From NCBI GenBank assembly GCA_022782265.1, contig JALFOM010000086.1:1-34608 (forward strand): DNA of 34,608 nucleotides, in the 5' to 3' direction. A program made the translations under genes and the position numbers. Position 1 is the first letter of the stretch. The number at the start of each line of letters is the position of its first letter. Origin of the DNA: Clostridiales bacterium. Lineage in GTDB: Bacteria > Bacillota > Clostridia > Oscillospirales > Oscillospiraceae. Shown here piece by piece: positions 7,842 to 15,350 of this stretch. A model generated the notes under the pieces. It was given only the letters and a program-made list of their open reading frames with translations. It searched no databases and had not been told where the DNA came from.

Positions 7842-8751
7842 AGAGGCCAGAGCCTTTTACGAAGAGCAGGGAGCGGAGATGATCCGCAGCCGCTTTCCCG
7901 CCTATGAGGGGCGCATCGCCGTGGGCCTTGTGGGCCACGGCTCGGAGTGCTTCGGCTTTGACGATGAGCTCTCCCGGGACCACGACTTTCAGCGGGGCTT
8001 CTGCCTGTGGCTCGACGACGAGACGGACATTGAAATCGGCATTCCTCTCTCCCGGGCCTACCGGGAGCTGACGGGCGGAAAGACCGGGGAGCGCAGTGCC
8101 CTGGGGGAAAAGTCCCTGGGCGTGCGGCGCATCAGCGATTTTTACCGCCGCTATACTGGCTCCCCCGGCGCGCCCGCATGCTGGCAGCAGTGGATGAGCC
8201 TGCCCTCCTGGGCGCTGGCGGAGGCCACCAATGGCCAGGTCTGGCGGGACGACCAGGGGCAATTCACCGCAATCAGAGAAGCGCTTCTCCACGGAATGCC
8301 GGAGGACGTGCGGAAAAAGAAGCTGGCCGCCGGCTGTGCGCTGATGGCCCAGTCCGGGCAGTATAATTACCGCCGCTGCCTGGGCCACGGGGAGGAGGGC
8401 GCCGCCATGCTGGCCATGGGGGAGTTTGTGAACGCCGCCTGTTCTGTCATTTACCTGCTCAACCGCGCCCACATGCCCTACTATAAATGGCAGCTGCGGG
8501 GCATGGCGGGCCTGCCTCTGCTGGGAGAGATGAAGGACGCCTTGGAATTTCTGCTGACCGGCCCCAACGATAAAGAGGGCCGGGGGCTGAAGAGCGCCGT
8601 CATCGAGGATATCTGCGCCGCTGTTATCAGTCAGCTGCAAAAGCAGGGCCTGAGCTGCGGAAACTGGGACTATCTGGAGCCTCACGCGCTCCACATTATG
8701 GAACACATAGAAAACCCGGAGATCCGGGCCATGCATGTAATGGAGGGATAA
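7828..8751 (+). CDS. DUF4037 protein with a nucleotidyltransferase-fold motif
   Basis: A 307-aa protein. The segment from G36 (GHGSECFGFDDELSRDHDF) has the layout of the polymerase-beta nucleotidyltransferase superfamily: a G-S pair at 38-39 followed by the metal-binding pair D51-x-D53. The rest is helical and matches the DUF4037 pattern (for instance QYNYRRCLGHGEEGAAM and a RAHMPYYKW segment). Substrate and reaction are unknown; nucleotidyl transfer to a small molecule, protein or RNA is possible. It overlaps the upstream TPR gene by 14 nt and ends 2 nt before the metallo-beta-lactamase-fold gene. A GGCGGAG box precedes the start. Confidence 0.82.
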   Translation: MGGLEEARAFYEEQGAEMIRSRFPAYEGRIAVGLVGHGSECFGFDDELSRDHDFQRGFCLWLDDETDIEIGIPLSRAYRELTGGKTGERSALGEKSLGVRRISDFYRRYTGSPGAPACWQQWMSLPSWALAEATNGQVWRDDQGQFTAIREALLHGMPEDVRKKKLAAGCALMAQSGQYNYRRCLGHGEEGAAMLAMGEFVNAACSVIYLLNRAHMPYYKWQLRGMAGLPLLGEMKDALEFLLTGPNDKEGRGLKSAVIEDICAAVISQLQKQGLSCGNWDYLEPHALHIMEHIENPEIRAMHVMEG

Positions 8752-8753
8752 AG

Positions 8754-9383
8754 ATGGAAATCAAGTGGTTGGGACACGCCTGCTTTTCCATAAAACACAA
8801 GGGGTATACGGTGGTGATCGACCCCTATAACTACAGATACACCTATGGCTACCCCAGGCTGAACCTGCGGGCGGACAAGGTGCTGGTGAGCCATGAGCAC
8901 TACGGGCACAACTGCCGGGAGGCAGTTACGCTGTCCGGCAAACCGGAGAGCCAGTGCTCCTTTACCATCAGCGCCTTTTCCGTGGACCACGACACGGTGG
9001 GCGGCAGGATGCGGGGCACAAGCCTGGTCCACATTCTGGAGGCGGACGGGCTGAAGCTGGTACATATGGGCGATATCGGCACGAAGCCCACAGGAGAGCA
9101 GTCCGGCCAGCTGTTCGGCGCGGATGTGATGATGGTGGGGGCAGGGAGCTGCACCGCGCTTCCGGCCCAGGAGGTCTGGCGCCTGTCAGAGGAACTGATG
9201 CCCAAAGTCATCATCCCCATGCACTACCGCTTTAAAAACTACGGTACCCGCCGCCTGGAGCATATTGAGGCGCTGACGGACCTGTTTGATTCCCCGGAGC
9301 TGATCCATAGCTATGACACCGACACCATCCGGATAGACGGCAATACCGAGCCTCAGGTTGCTCTTCTGAAATACATGGGATAA
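8754..9383 (+). CDS. Metallo-beta-lactamase-fold protein (COG2220-like) with altered HxHxDH motif
   Basis: A 209-aa single-domain MBL-fold protein of the UPF0173/UlaG-like type. It begins MEIKWLGHACFSI, characteristic of the family. The metal motif reads H47-E-H49-Y-G51-H52 where HxHxDH is expected, so the aspartate of the second metal site is glycine. The other candidate ligands are present: H79, D107 in HMGDIG and H157 in PMHYR. It may therefore bind one metal, act on an unusual substrate or be catalytically weak. It is the third gene of the TPR-DUF4037 operon, starting 2 nt after the DUF4037 stop with GGAGG about 7 nt upstream. No clear terminator follows. Confidence 0.85.
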   Translation: MEIKWLGHACFSIKHKGYTVVIDPYNYRYTYGYPRLNLRADKVLVSHEHYGHNCREAVTLSGKPESQCSFTISAFSVDHDTVGGRMRGTSLVHILEADGLKLVHMGDIGTKPTGEQSGQLFGADVMMVGAGSCTALPAQEVWRLSEELMPKVIIPMHYRFKNYGTRRLEHIEALTDLFDSPELIHSYDTDTIRIDGNTEPQVALLKYMG

Positions 9384-9444
9384 GGACGCTGTGCGGAGCT
9401 TGGAATATGCCAAAAAATGAACGAATTAAAGCGAGCTTTTATTA

Positions 9445-9473
9445 TTTACAGAAGAAGAGAATTGTGGTAATGT
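9445..9473 (+). promoter_or_regulatory. Possible promoter of the aminotransferase-thioesterase operon
   Basis: TTTACA (9445-9450), 17-bp spacer, TAATGT (9468-9473) with an extended -10 TGG. The -10 hexamer is poor, so this is a candidate only. Confidence 0.35.
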
Positions 9474-9518
9474 TTACTTACGAGGTACATAAAAATCTAA
9501 TCAGGAGGGAATAACTTC

Positions 9519-10703
9519 ATGTACAATTTCGCAGACAGAATGAAAAACGTAAAAGCGTCAGACGTCAGAGAGATACTCAAAGTAACCGCAAGACCGGAGA
9601 TCATATCCTTTGCCGGCGGACTGCCCGCGCCGGAGCTGTTCCCCATTGAGCCGATCCGTGAAGCCAGCGACGCCGTGCTGAGAGAGTCCGGCAGAGTGGC
9701 GCTGCAGTACGGCCCCACCGAGGGTCTGCCCCGTCTGAGAGAGCAGATCGCCGAGCGTATGCTCAAGAAAAACGCCATACATACCGACATCGACCACATC
9801 ATCATGACGGCCGGCAGCCAGCAGGGTCTGGACTACTGCGGCATGCTGTTTCTGAACCCCGGCGACGCGGTGGTAATGGAGAGCCCGTCCTACCTGGGCG
9901 CCATCAACGCCTTCAACCTCTACCAGCCCAGCTTCCTGGAAGTGCCCACCGATGAAAACGGCATGATTATGGAGGAGCTGGATAAGACCCTTACCGAGAA
10001 CAAGAACGTCAAGCTCATCTACGTCATCCCCGATTTTCAGAACCCCAGCGGACGCACCTGGCCTCTGGAGCGCCGCAAGCAGTTCATGGAGATCGTCAAC
10101 AGGCACGATGTGTATGTTATCGAGGATAACCCCTACGGCGAGCTGCGCTACAAGGGCGAGTATCTGCCCGCGCTGAAGTCCATGGACACCGAAGGCCGCG
10201 TCATCTACCTGGGCACCTTCTCCAAGATCCTGGCTCCCGGCTACCGTCTGGCCTGGATCTGCGCGGACAAAGCGCTGATCGAGAAATTTGCCCTCATCGC
10301 CCAGGCTGCCGTGCTGCAGACCGCCACCATCTCCATGATGGTCGTTTCCAAATTCCTGGACACCAACGACCTGGACGCCCACGTGGATATCATCCGGGAG
10401 ACCTACAAGCACCGCTGCGATGTGATGCTGGACGCCATGGATAAATACTTCCCGCCTGAGGCCAAGTATACCCGTCCTGACGGCGGCCTGTTCACCTGGG
10501 TGGAGCTGCCCGACTATATCGACACCAAGGCCATGGCCCCCCAGGCACTGGATAAGCTGGTGGCCTATGTCCCCGGCGAGGGCTTCTTCCCCAACGGCGG
10601 CAATAAGCACTGCATGCGCCTGAACTACTCCTGCATGCCCGACGAGAGAATCATCGAGGGCATCCAGAGACTGGCCGAAGTGATCAAGGCCAACCTGAAA
10701 TAA
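9519..10703 (+). CDS. PLP-dependent aminotransferase, class I/II (2-aminoadipate/LysN-like)
   Basis: A 394-aa fold-type I aminotransferase. The start FADRMKNVKASDVREILK and the ISFAGGLPAPELFP segment are typical of the group related to 2-aminoadipate/LysN aminotransferases and to MocR C-terminal domains, here without a DNA-binding domain. The cofactor lysine is K236 in GTFSKILAPGYRLAW; IPDFQNPSG and VIEDNPYGELRY supply the Asn, Asp and Tyr that contact PLP. Substrate cannot be read from the sequence; branched-chain, aromatic or aminoadipate amino acids are all possible. An AGGAGGGA box precedes the ATG by about 8 nt. The thioesterase gene follows after only 3 nt, so the two are one operon. 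Confidence 0.92.
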   Translation: MYNFADRMKNVKASDVREILKVTARPEIISFAGGLPAPELFPIEPIREASDAVLRESGRVALQYGPTEGLPRLREQIAERMLKKNAIHTDIDHIIMTAGSQQGLDYCGMLFLNPGDAVVMESPSYLGAINAFNLYQPSFLEVPTDENGMIMEELDKTLTENKNVKLIYVIPDFQNPSGRTWPLERRKQFMEIVNRHDVYVIEDNPYGELRYKGEYLPALKSMDTEGRVIYLGTFSKILAPGYRLAWICADKALIEKFALIAQAAVLQTATISMMVVSKFLDTNDLDAHVDIIRETYKHRCDVMLDAMDKYFPPEAKYTRPDGGLFTWVELPDYIDTKAMAPQALDKLVAYVPGEGFFPNGGNKHCMRLNYSCMPDERIIEGIQRLAEVIKANLK

Positions 10704-10706
10704 GCT

Positions 10707-11099
10707 ATGGCAGAGCTGAAGACAGGTCTGAAGGGCCGGGCCGAAGTGGCCGTGACCCACGAGAATACCGCGGCTGTCATGGGCAGCGGCGCGCTGGAGG
10801 TCTTTGCCACGCCGGCAATGGTGGCCCTGATGGAAAAGGCGGCGCTGGAATCTGTCCAGCCCTGTCTGGAGGAAGGCCAGGGCACCGTAGGTACCCGGCT
10901 GGAGATTTCCCATCTGGCGGCCACGCCTGTGGGCATGACCGTCCGGGCCGAGAGCGAGCTGATCGAGGTGGACCGGCGCAAGCTTGTCTTCATCGTCACC
11001 GCCTGGGCGGGGGACGAGAAGATCGGCGAGGGCACCCACCAGAGATTTATCGTCAATAACGAGAGCTTCCTGGCCAAGGCCAAGGCCAAGGGGAAATAA
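10707..11099 (+). CDS. Hot-dog thioesterase, FlK (fluoroacetyl-CoA thioesterase)-like
   Basis: A 130-aa hot-dog protein. T35, E43 and H69 have exactly the spacing (8 and 26) of the Thr42/Glu50/His76 catalytic triad described for FlK, the fluoroacetyl-CoA thioesterase of Streptomyces cattleya. The surrounding pattern (VFATPAMVALMEKAA, GTRLEISHLAATPVG) is that of the wider family. Real fluoroacetate resistance is unlikely in this setting; hydrolysis of a short acyl-CoA is the safer reading. It starts 3 nt after the aminotransferase stop, with no strong ribosome binding site, which suggests coupled translation. The pairing hints that the thioesterase acts on an acyl-CoA derived from the transaminated keto acid (inference). 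Confidence 0.88.
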   Translation: MAELKTGLKGRAEVAVTHENTAAVMGSGALEVFATPAMVALMEKAALESVQPCLEEGQGTVGTRLEISHLAATPVGMTVRAESELIEVDRRKLVFIVTAWAGDEKIGEGTHQRFIVNNESFLAKAKAKGK

Positions 11100-11111
11100 T
11101 GAAACAATCAC

Positions 11112-11148
11112 AAACCGTCCGTCCCCGTTTTCGGGAACGGACGGTTTT
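11112..11148 (+). terminator. Terminator of the aminotransferase-thioesterase operon
   Basis: AAACCGTCCGT (11112-11122) pairs with ACGGACGGTTT (11137-11147); after one mismatch the stem continues as CCCG/CGGG around a TTTT loop, and a T run follows. Confidence 0.85.
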
Positions 11149-11181
11149 CTTACGGCGCCGCTTGGCCTTGTTCAGTATGTG

Positions 11182-12468
11182 TTATTTGTTCATGTTCAAA
11201 ATCAGCTCAGCCCGGAACATACCGTTTTGCTGTTCCTGCTTTAAGCTTCCGCCGTACTTTTCCGCCAGCGCTTTCAGCACACGGCTGCCCACGCCCCGGT
11301 CCAGCTCCGGAATACGGCGGCTTTTTTCGGCGGAAGTGCCGGAAACCGGGTTTTCACAGCGGATAACCAAACAGCCGTTTAATTGGGCACAGCTCAGGTC
11401 AACACAGGCCCCCGCGATCCCGGAGCAGGCCTCCAGGGCGTTATCCAGCAGGTTGCCGAAGGAGCGGACCAGGTCCACATTGCTCACCGGCAGCCCCGCA
11501 TGGAGAGAGACCCGGGCACGGATCTCTACGCCGCTTGTTTTGGCAGACTCGATCTTGTTGTGCAGAAAGGCGTCGATAATGGGATTTTCGCAGATGCCCA
11601 GCGTGGTGTCGTACGCGTTGGTCTTCAGCTCGGAGAGGTAGGCGGCAGCCTCGCCGCCGCGGCTGCTCTCCAGCAGGGCCTGCATGGTGTCCAGGTGGTT
11701 GGCAATGTCGTGGCGCATACGGCGGATGCTCTCGTACTGGGCGGTCAGGTCGGCGTAGTGCTTCTCCTGGGCCTCCACCTGCCGGGCCAGCTGCGCATTT
11801 TCCGCCTTGAGCTGGGCCCGCTGAGCGATGTGGCGGATGGCGAGAAAGAGGCCCACATCGGCGACGATGGCGGCCGCGACGGCGATACTGAAGAAAACGA
11901 CCCTGCTCTCGTCCGCCGCAGTCCGGATCGTGTCCAGCCAGCCGAACATGAGAAGGTATTGGCTCACAGGGAAGATGGCGAACAGCAGCCAGTCCCTGCT
12001 GCTCAGATCAACTTTGACCCGGTTGATCAGCAGGCCGTAAAGGAAGAACAGCACGGCGCCGGTGGCCAGATTCGGCCCAAAAAACAGCAGCTGGCCTTTC
12101 GGGGAAAGCAGCTCCGGCGTACCGGCCATGGCCTCCGGCGGATAGTACAGCGCCGCGCCGATGAGCTCGTTGGTGATGACCAGCAGAAGAATCATGGCCG
12201 AGTTAAACAGCACCTTGGGCCAGGGAGCGTCAAAAACCAGAATACAGAGGACAAAGAACAGAAGATAGCCGAGGGTGGTGCGGATCCCGGACATGAAGGG
12301 CAGGCTTCTGGTCCCCACAATGTTGAAAACCAGCCAGGCAAGCTCCAGCAGATAGGTGACGCGGCGGCTGTAACGGTAGGGATAGGTGAAGTTCATCACC
12401 AGAATCCACATGCCGCAAAAGAGTATGTCGTAAACCAACTGGATCGGGGTCATGGTGGCAAGTCTCAT
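11182..12468 (-). CDS. Membrane sensor histidine kinase with GHKL ATPase domain (AgrC-like), no adjacent response regulator
   Basis: A 428-aa protein. About six hydrophobic segments fill residues 1-215, followed by a coiled-coil linker (218-250). The dimerisation/phosphoacceptor segment has H253 in RRMRHDIANHLD, and the ATP-binding domain has the N box N339-LLDN343-ALEAC and a GVGSRVL G box, the GHKL layout of AgrC/CitA-type quorum or peptide sensors. No response regulator or peptide precursor is visible nearby, so its partner is encoded elsewhere. The gene overlaps the upstream membrane-protein gene by 4 nt (ATGA), which argues that the two proteins are made together and may form one sensory unit. 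Confidence 0.88.
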   Translation of the reverse strand: MRLATMTPIQLVYDILFCGMWILVMNFTYPYRYSRRVTYLLELAWLVFNIVGTRSLPFMSGIRTTLGYLLFFVLCILVFDAPWPKVLFNSAMILLLVITNELIGAALYYPPEAMAGTPELLSPKGQLLFFGPNLATGAVLFFLYGLLINRVKVDLSSRDWLLFAIFPVSQYLLMFGWLDTIRTAADESRVVFFSIAVAAAIVADVGLFLAIRHIAQRAQLKAENAQLARQVEAQEKHYADLTAQYESIRRMRHDIANHLDTMQALLESSRGGEAAAYLSELKTNAYDTTLGICENPIIDAFLHNKIESAKTSGVEIRARVSLHAGLPVSNVDLVRSFGNLLDNALEACSGIAGACVDLSCAQLNGCLVIRCENPVSGTSAEKSRRIPELDRGVGSRVLKALAEKYGGSLKQEQQNGMFRAELILNMNK

Positions 12469-13292
12469 TGCTGTATCTCATCCTTTCCGTCCGTCTCATC
12501 CTCCCGGAGCCGGGGGACGAAGTTATCCGCAAATTTGCGCATGCTCTCCTTTTTGGCGCTGAAATAGCCGATAACGGAAAACACCAGCGCGCCGATAAAG
12601 TTGACAAACAGATCCTCCATGGTATCGTAAAGGCCGATATCCAGATATCCGCCCAGCCCCAGCTCCTGTCCGTTGACGGCGACCGCGTTTATGCCGTCGA
12701 TAATGACGGGGATATTGCTCTTCGTCTCGTCCAGCATGACGCTGGAGATGTGATAGACGATGGTGTCCTTCTGCATGTCCTTGAGAAAGATCACGTCCAT
12801 GCCAAACTCAAAAAATTCCCAGATCACGCCGATGGTCATGGAAAAGCAGAAGGCGACCAGGGCCAGATAGGCGGGGGACAGGCTGAAGTGGGTGCGGTTA
12901 TCCCTGTTCAGGATGTCCACCAGGGAAAAGCCCACGGCGGCACAGAGAAAGCCCCAGACGGTGTGCATGATGGTGTCCCAGTTGGGATAGCGCACATAGT
13001 AGCAGCTCAGCTCACCCAGGATCTCGGTGGCAAAGATATGCAGCATGATGACGATCTGCAGGCCGGAGGGAAACTCGATGCCGAAGTTTTTCTGGATAAA
13101 GGCGGGAATAAGAAAGAGTACCAGCACCAGCAGACAGACGAACATGCTGTCGTAATCGCCGCGCAGAATGGAAAGCACCATGACGGCAATAACCAGCAGG
13201 CGCAGTACAGCCCATATGATAAAGGTCTGCTTATTGTTCCGGATGACCGTTTTCAGATCACGGATATGATTTTTCTTCTTCTTTTTTGCCAT
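12465..13292 (-). CDS. Polytopic membrane protein (YjdF/DUF2238-like), coupled to the sensor kinase
   Basis: A 275-aa protein with a very basic N-terminus (MAKKKKKNHIRDLK) and about six membrane segments. Polar motifs inside the membrane region, YPNWDTIMHTVWGF, MTIGVIWEFFEFGMD and GLYDTMEDLFVN, place conserved-looking Asp, His and Glu residues as in the YjdF/DUF2238 group of inner membrane proteins, whose function is not known. The family call is from motif pattern only. It has AAAGGAG about 11 nt before the ATG and overlaps the downstream histidine kinase by 4 nt. It could sense or transport the ligand seen by the kinase (inference). Confidence 0.72.
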   Translation of the reverse strand: MAKKKKKNHIRDLKTVIRNNKQTFIIWAVLRLLVIAVMVLSILRGDYDSMFVCLLVLVLFLIPAFIQKNFGIEFPSGLQIVIMLHIFATEILGELSCYYVRYPNWDTIMHTVWGFLCAAVGFSLVDILNRDNRTHFSLSPAYLALVAFCFSMTIGVIWEFFEFGMDVIFLKDMQKDTIVYHISSVMLDETKSNIPVIIDGINAVAVNGQELGLGGYLDIGLYDTMEDLFVNFIGALVFSVIGYFSAKKESMRKFADNFVPRLREDETDGKDEIQQ

Positions 13293-13519
13293 ACTGTCTG
13301 CTCTCCTTTATTCCTGCATTATGCGGCGAATATATGCCGCGTATATCTTTCATGAATCCGGGCCGGAACCGGGGGAGAGCCGGTTTTCCCTCCGCTCTCA
13401 GTGAAAATTTTAAAGGATTTTAAAAATTGTACCACTTTTGTGTACTATAATCAATCAGAGACTTTGGTTTTTTCTGTAGATTTCCCCACGGCCTGTCGAA
13501 TATACGGCAATAGAATAAC

Positions 13520-13548
13520 TTGACTTACGGCGCAATTATCATTACAAT
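13520..13548 (+). promoter_or_regulatory. Sigma-A promoter of the XRE-family regulator
   Basis: TTGACT (13520-13525), 17-bp spacer, TACAAT (13543-13548). Transcription would begin near 13555 and leave a leader of about 95 nt before the TTG start. Confidence 0.7.
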
Positions 13549-13602
13549 AATAAAAAATCACGAAACACTTTCCGGAAGACGGAGAAGAAGCCTTCCGTCA
13601 GA

Positions 13603-13614
13603 ACGGTATACCGT
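13603..13614. promoter_or_regulatory. Perfect palindrome ACGGTATACCGT in the XRE gene leader
   Basis: A 12-bp perfect palindrome about 50 bp downstream of the predicted transcription start and 35 bp before the XRE start codon. Size and position suit an operator for a dimeric regulator, perhaps the XRE protein itself. Confidence 0.4.
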
Positions 13615-13648
13615 ATAAACCCTGAAAACGGCACAAAGGAGAAGAACC

Positions 13649-14266
13649 TTGCAATTATCAGAGCTTAAATTGATTTCTGCCAGCAATATCATCAAGCTGC
13701 GCACGCAAAAGGGAATGACCCAGGCTGAGCTTGGCGCGATACTGAACTATTCCGATAAGACCATCTCCAAATGGGAGCGGGGCGAGGCCATACCCGACGC
13801 CTATGTGCTGCTGCAGATGGCGGAGATCTTCGGCGTCAGCGTGGACTATCTGCTCTCCAACCACGACAGCTGGGAGGCCCCCAGAGAGGAGACCCAGGAG
13901 AGCACCCGCAGCTACAGCGTGAACGTCATCATCTCCATCGCCGTCATCGCGGTGATGACTGTGGCGCTGACCGTGTTTGTCACCATGTGGCTGCTGGACA
14001 TTATCGAGTGGCGGGTGTTCATTGTGGGCGGCTCCATCGCCATCCTCACCTATATGATATTGGACTGTGTTTTCAAAAAGGCCAGGCACCTGCAGTTTGC
14101 CCTGGCGGCCTTTGTGCTGTCCGTTTTTGTGATCCTGTATGTGTTTGTACCCCTGGCCAAGCCCTGGCAGCTTTTCCTCATTGCCATTCCGGCGGAGATC
14201 ATCGTTTTTCTCAGCTGCAATATCCGCAAAAAACCGGCCAGACCCCGGGAAAAGCGCGCGAAATAA
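13649..14266 (+). CDS. XRE-family HTH regulator with C-terminal membrane segments
   Basis: A 205-aa protein. Residues about 10-68 are a helix-turn-helix of the XRE/Cro type (NIIKLRTQKGMTQAELGAIL, then YSDKTISKWERGEAIPDAYV). After a short polar linker the rest (about 88-190) holds four hydrophobic segments, ending in a basic tail. It is therefore a membrane-anchored DNA-binding protein, a common design in Clostridia. Translation starts at TTG 13649: AAAGGAG lies 7 nt upstream and the first in-frame ATG would cut into the HTH. It stands alone, with its own promoter and terminator. Its target is unknown. Confidence 0.88.
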   Translation: MQLSELKLISASNIIKLRTQKGMTQAELGAILNYSDKTISKWERGEAIPDAYVLLQMAEIFGVSVDYLLSNHDSWEAPREETQESTRSYSVNVIISIAVIAVMTVALTVFVTMWLLDIIEWRVFIVGGSIAILTYMILDCVFKKARHLQFALAAFVLSVFVILYVFVPLAKPWQLFLIAIPAEIIVFLSCNIRKKPARPREKRAK

Positions 14267-14283
14267 GGCGGTCTACAAATCGT

Positions 14284-14317
14284 AGAGCCGGTGGAGAGAA
14301 CTCTACCGGCTCTTTTC
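14284..14317 (+). terminator. Terminator of the XRE gene
   Basis: AGAGCCGGT (14284-14292) pairs with ACCGGCTCT (14305-14313); inner bases extend the stem to an AGAA loop. TTTTC follows. Confidence 0.85.
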
Positions 14318-14349
14318 TTTAACTGTAGAACGGATTATGGGCAAGTAGT

Positions 14350-14378
14350 TTGAAATTTTGCTGCCGCCGCCGTAAAAT
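14350..14378 (+). promoter_or_regulatory. Sigma-A promoter of the DegV gene
   Basis: TTGAAA (14350-14355), 17-bp spacer, TAAAAT (14373-14378). The start would be near 14385, leaving about 25 nt before the ATG. Confidence 0.65.
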
Positions 14379-14410
14379 CGGTTTAGCTTAAAAAGAAAGG
14401 ATGAACCCTT

Positions 14411-15298
14411 ATGCGTGACTATGTTTTGAGCTGCTGCTCCACTGCAGACCTGACCCACGAGCATTTTGAAAGCCGGGACATTCATTATATCTGCTTCCAC
14501 TACTTCCTGGATGGGAAGGAATACCCCGACGATCTGGGTCAGAGCGTACCTTTTGCCCAGTTTTACGATGCGATGAGCAAGGGCGCGGACACCCGCACCG
14601 CTCAGGTGAGCATCGGCGAATATGTGGACTACTTTACCCCCTTCCTGGAGCAGGGCAAGGATATTGTCCATGTGAGCCTGTCCTCCGGCCTGTCCGGCAC
14701 GGTCAACGCGGCAAGGAACGCGGCGCTTATCGTCAAGGAACGCTTTCCCGAGCGGAATGTCTATGTGATCGACTCTCTGGGCGCCTCCTCCGGCTACGGC
14801 CTGCTGATGGACGGGGCTGCCGACAAGCGGGACGAGGGACTGAGCGCGGAAGAGCTGGCAAAATGGATTGAGGAGAACCGGCTGAAGCTGCACCACTGGT
14901 TCTTCTCCACCGACCTGAGCTTTTATGTAAAGGGCGGCAGAGTCTCCAAGACCGCGGCCTTCTTCGGCGGCATGCTGGATATCTGCCCGCTGCTGAATAT
15001 GGACAATCTGGGCAGGCTGATCCCCCGCTACAAGATCCGCACCAAGAAAAAGGTCATTAAGACCATTGTGGACAAGATGGAGGAGTGCGCAAGAGACGGC
15101 CTGGATTACGACGGCAAGTGCTATATCTGCAACTCTGCCTGCTATGAGGACGCCCGCCAGGTGGCGGACCTGGTGGAGGCCCGCTTCCCCAAGCTCAACG
15201 GCAAGGTGGAGATCTATGATATCGGCACCACCATCGGCAGCCATACCGGCCCGGGCACCGTGGCCCTGTTCTTCTGGGGCAGCGAGCGTGTGAACTGA
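14411..15298 (+). CDS. DegV family fatty-acid-binding protein
   Basis: A 295-aa protein of the DegV/FakB superfamily, which binds a single fatty acid; FakB members hand it to the kinase FakA for phosphorylation. The N-terminal lobe includes HVSLSSGLSGTVNAAR (about 95-110), the conserved lipid-binding segment, and VYVIDSLGASSGYGLL. The second lobe has the YVKGGRVSKTAAFFGG loop and a C-terminal IGSHTGPGTVALFF motif typical of the family. No FakA homologue lies nearby. AAAGGATG precedes the start by about 9 nt. The gene is monocistronic, with a promoter and a strong bidirectional terminator. Confidence 0.92.
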   Translation: MRDYVLSCCSTADLTHEHFESRDIHYICFHYFLDGKEYPDDLGQSVPFAQFYDAMSKGADTRTAQVSIGEYVDYFTPFLEQGKDIVHVSLSSGLSGTVNAARNAALIVKERFPERNVYVIDSLGASSGYGLLMDGAADKRDEGLSAEELAKWIEENRLKLHHWFFSTDLSFYVKGGRVSKTAAFFGGMLDICPLLNMDNLGRLIPRYKIRTKKKVIKTIVDKMEECARDGLDYDGKCYICNSACYEDARQVADLVEARFPKLNGKVEIYDIGTTIGSHTGPGTVALFFWGSERVN

Positions 15299-15311
15299 TA
15301 ATGCAATATTG

Positions 15312-15343
15312 AAAAAGAGCTTCCTTTCCGGAAGCTCTTTTTT
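15312..15343. terminator. Bidirectional terminator between the DegV and GntR genes
   Basis: GAGCTTCC (15317-15324) pairs with GGAAGCTC (15330-15337), flanked by an A run on the left and a T run on the right, so it serves both convergent genes. Confidence 0.88.
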
Positions 15344-15350
15344 CATATGA

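Larger units (their letters stand above)
13293..13648. other. Intergenic regulatory region between the membrane protein and the XRE gene
   Basis: No gene is seen in these 356 bp, which are AT-rich relative to the neighbours. They hold a GCGGC/GCCGC inverted repeat at 13323-13340 close to the minus-strand gene, a small hairpin AACCGG/CCGGTT with a T run at 13367-13387, an isolated TATAAT at 13446, a good promoter at 13520-13548, an imperfect GACGGA/TCCGTC hairpin at 13578-13599, and a perfect palindrome at 13603-13614. The last two lie in the 5' leader of the XRE gene. Confidence 0.6.

Noticed and set aside
9558..11111. 517-codon minus-strand frame over the aminotransferase and thioesterase
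   Set aside because: Both plus-strand genes have clear catalytic motifs and ribosome binding sites; this frame has neither.
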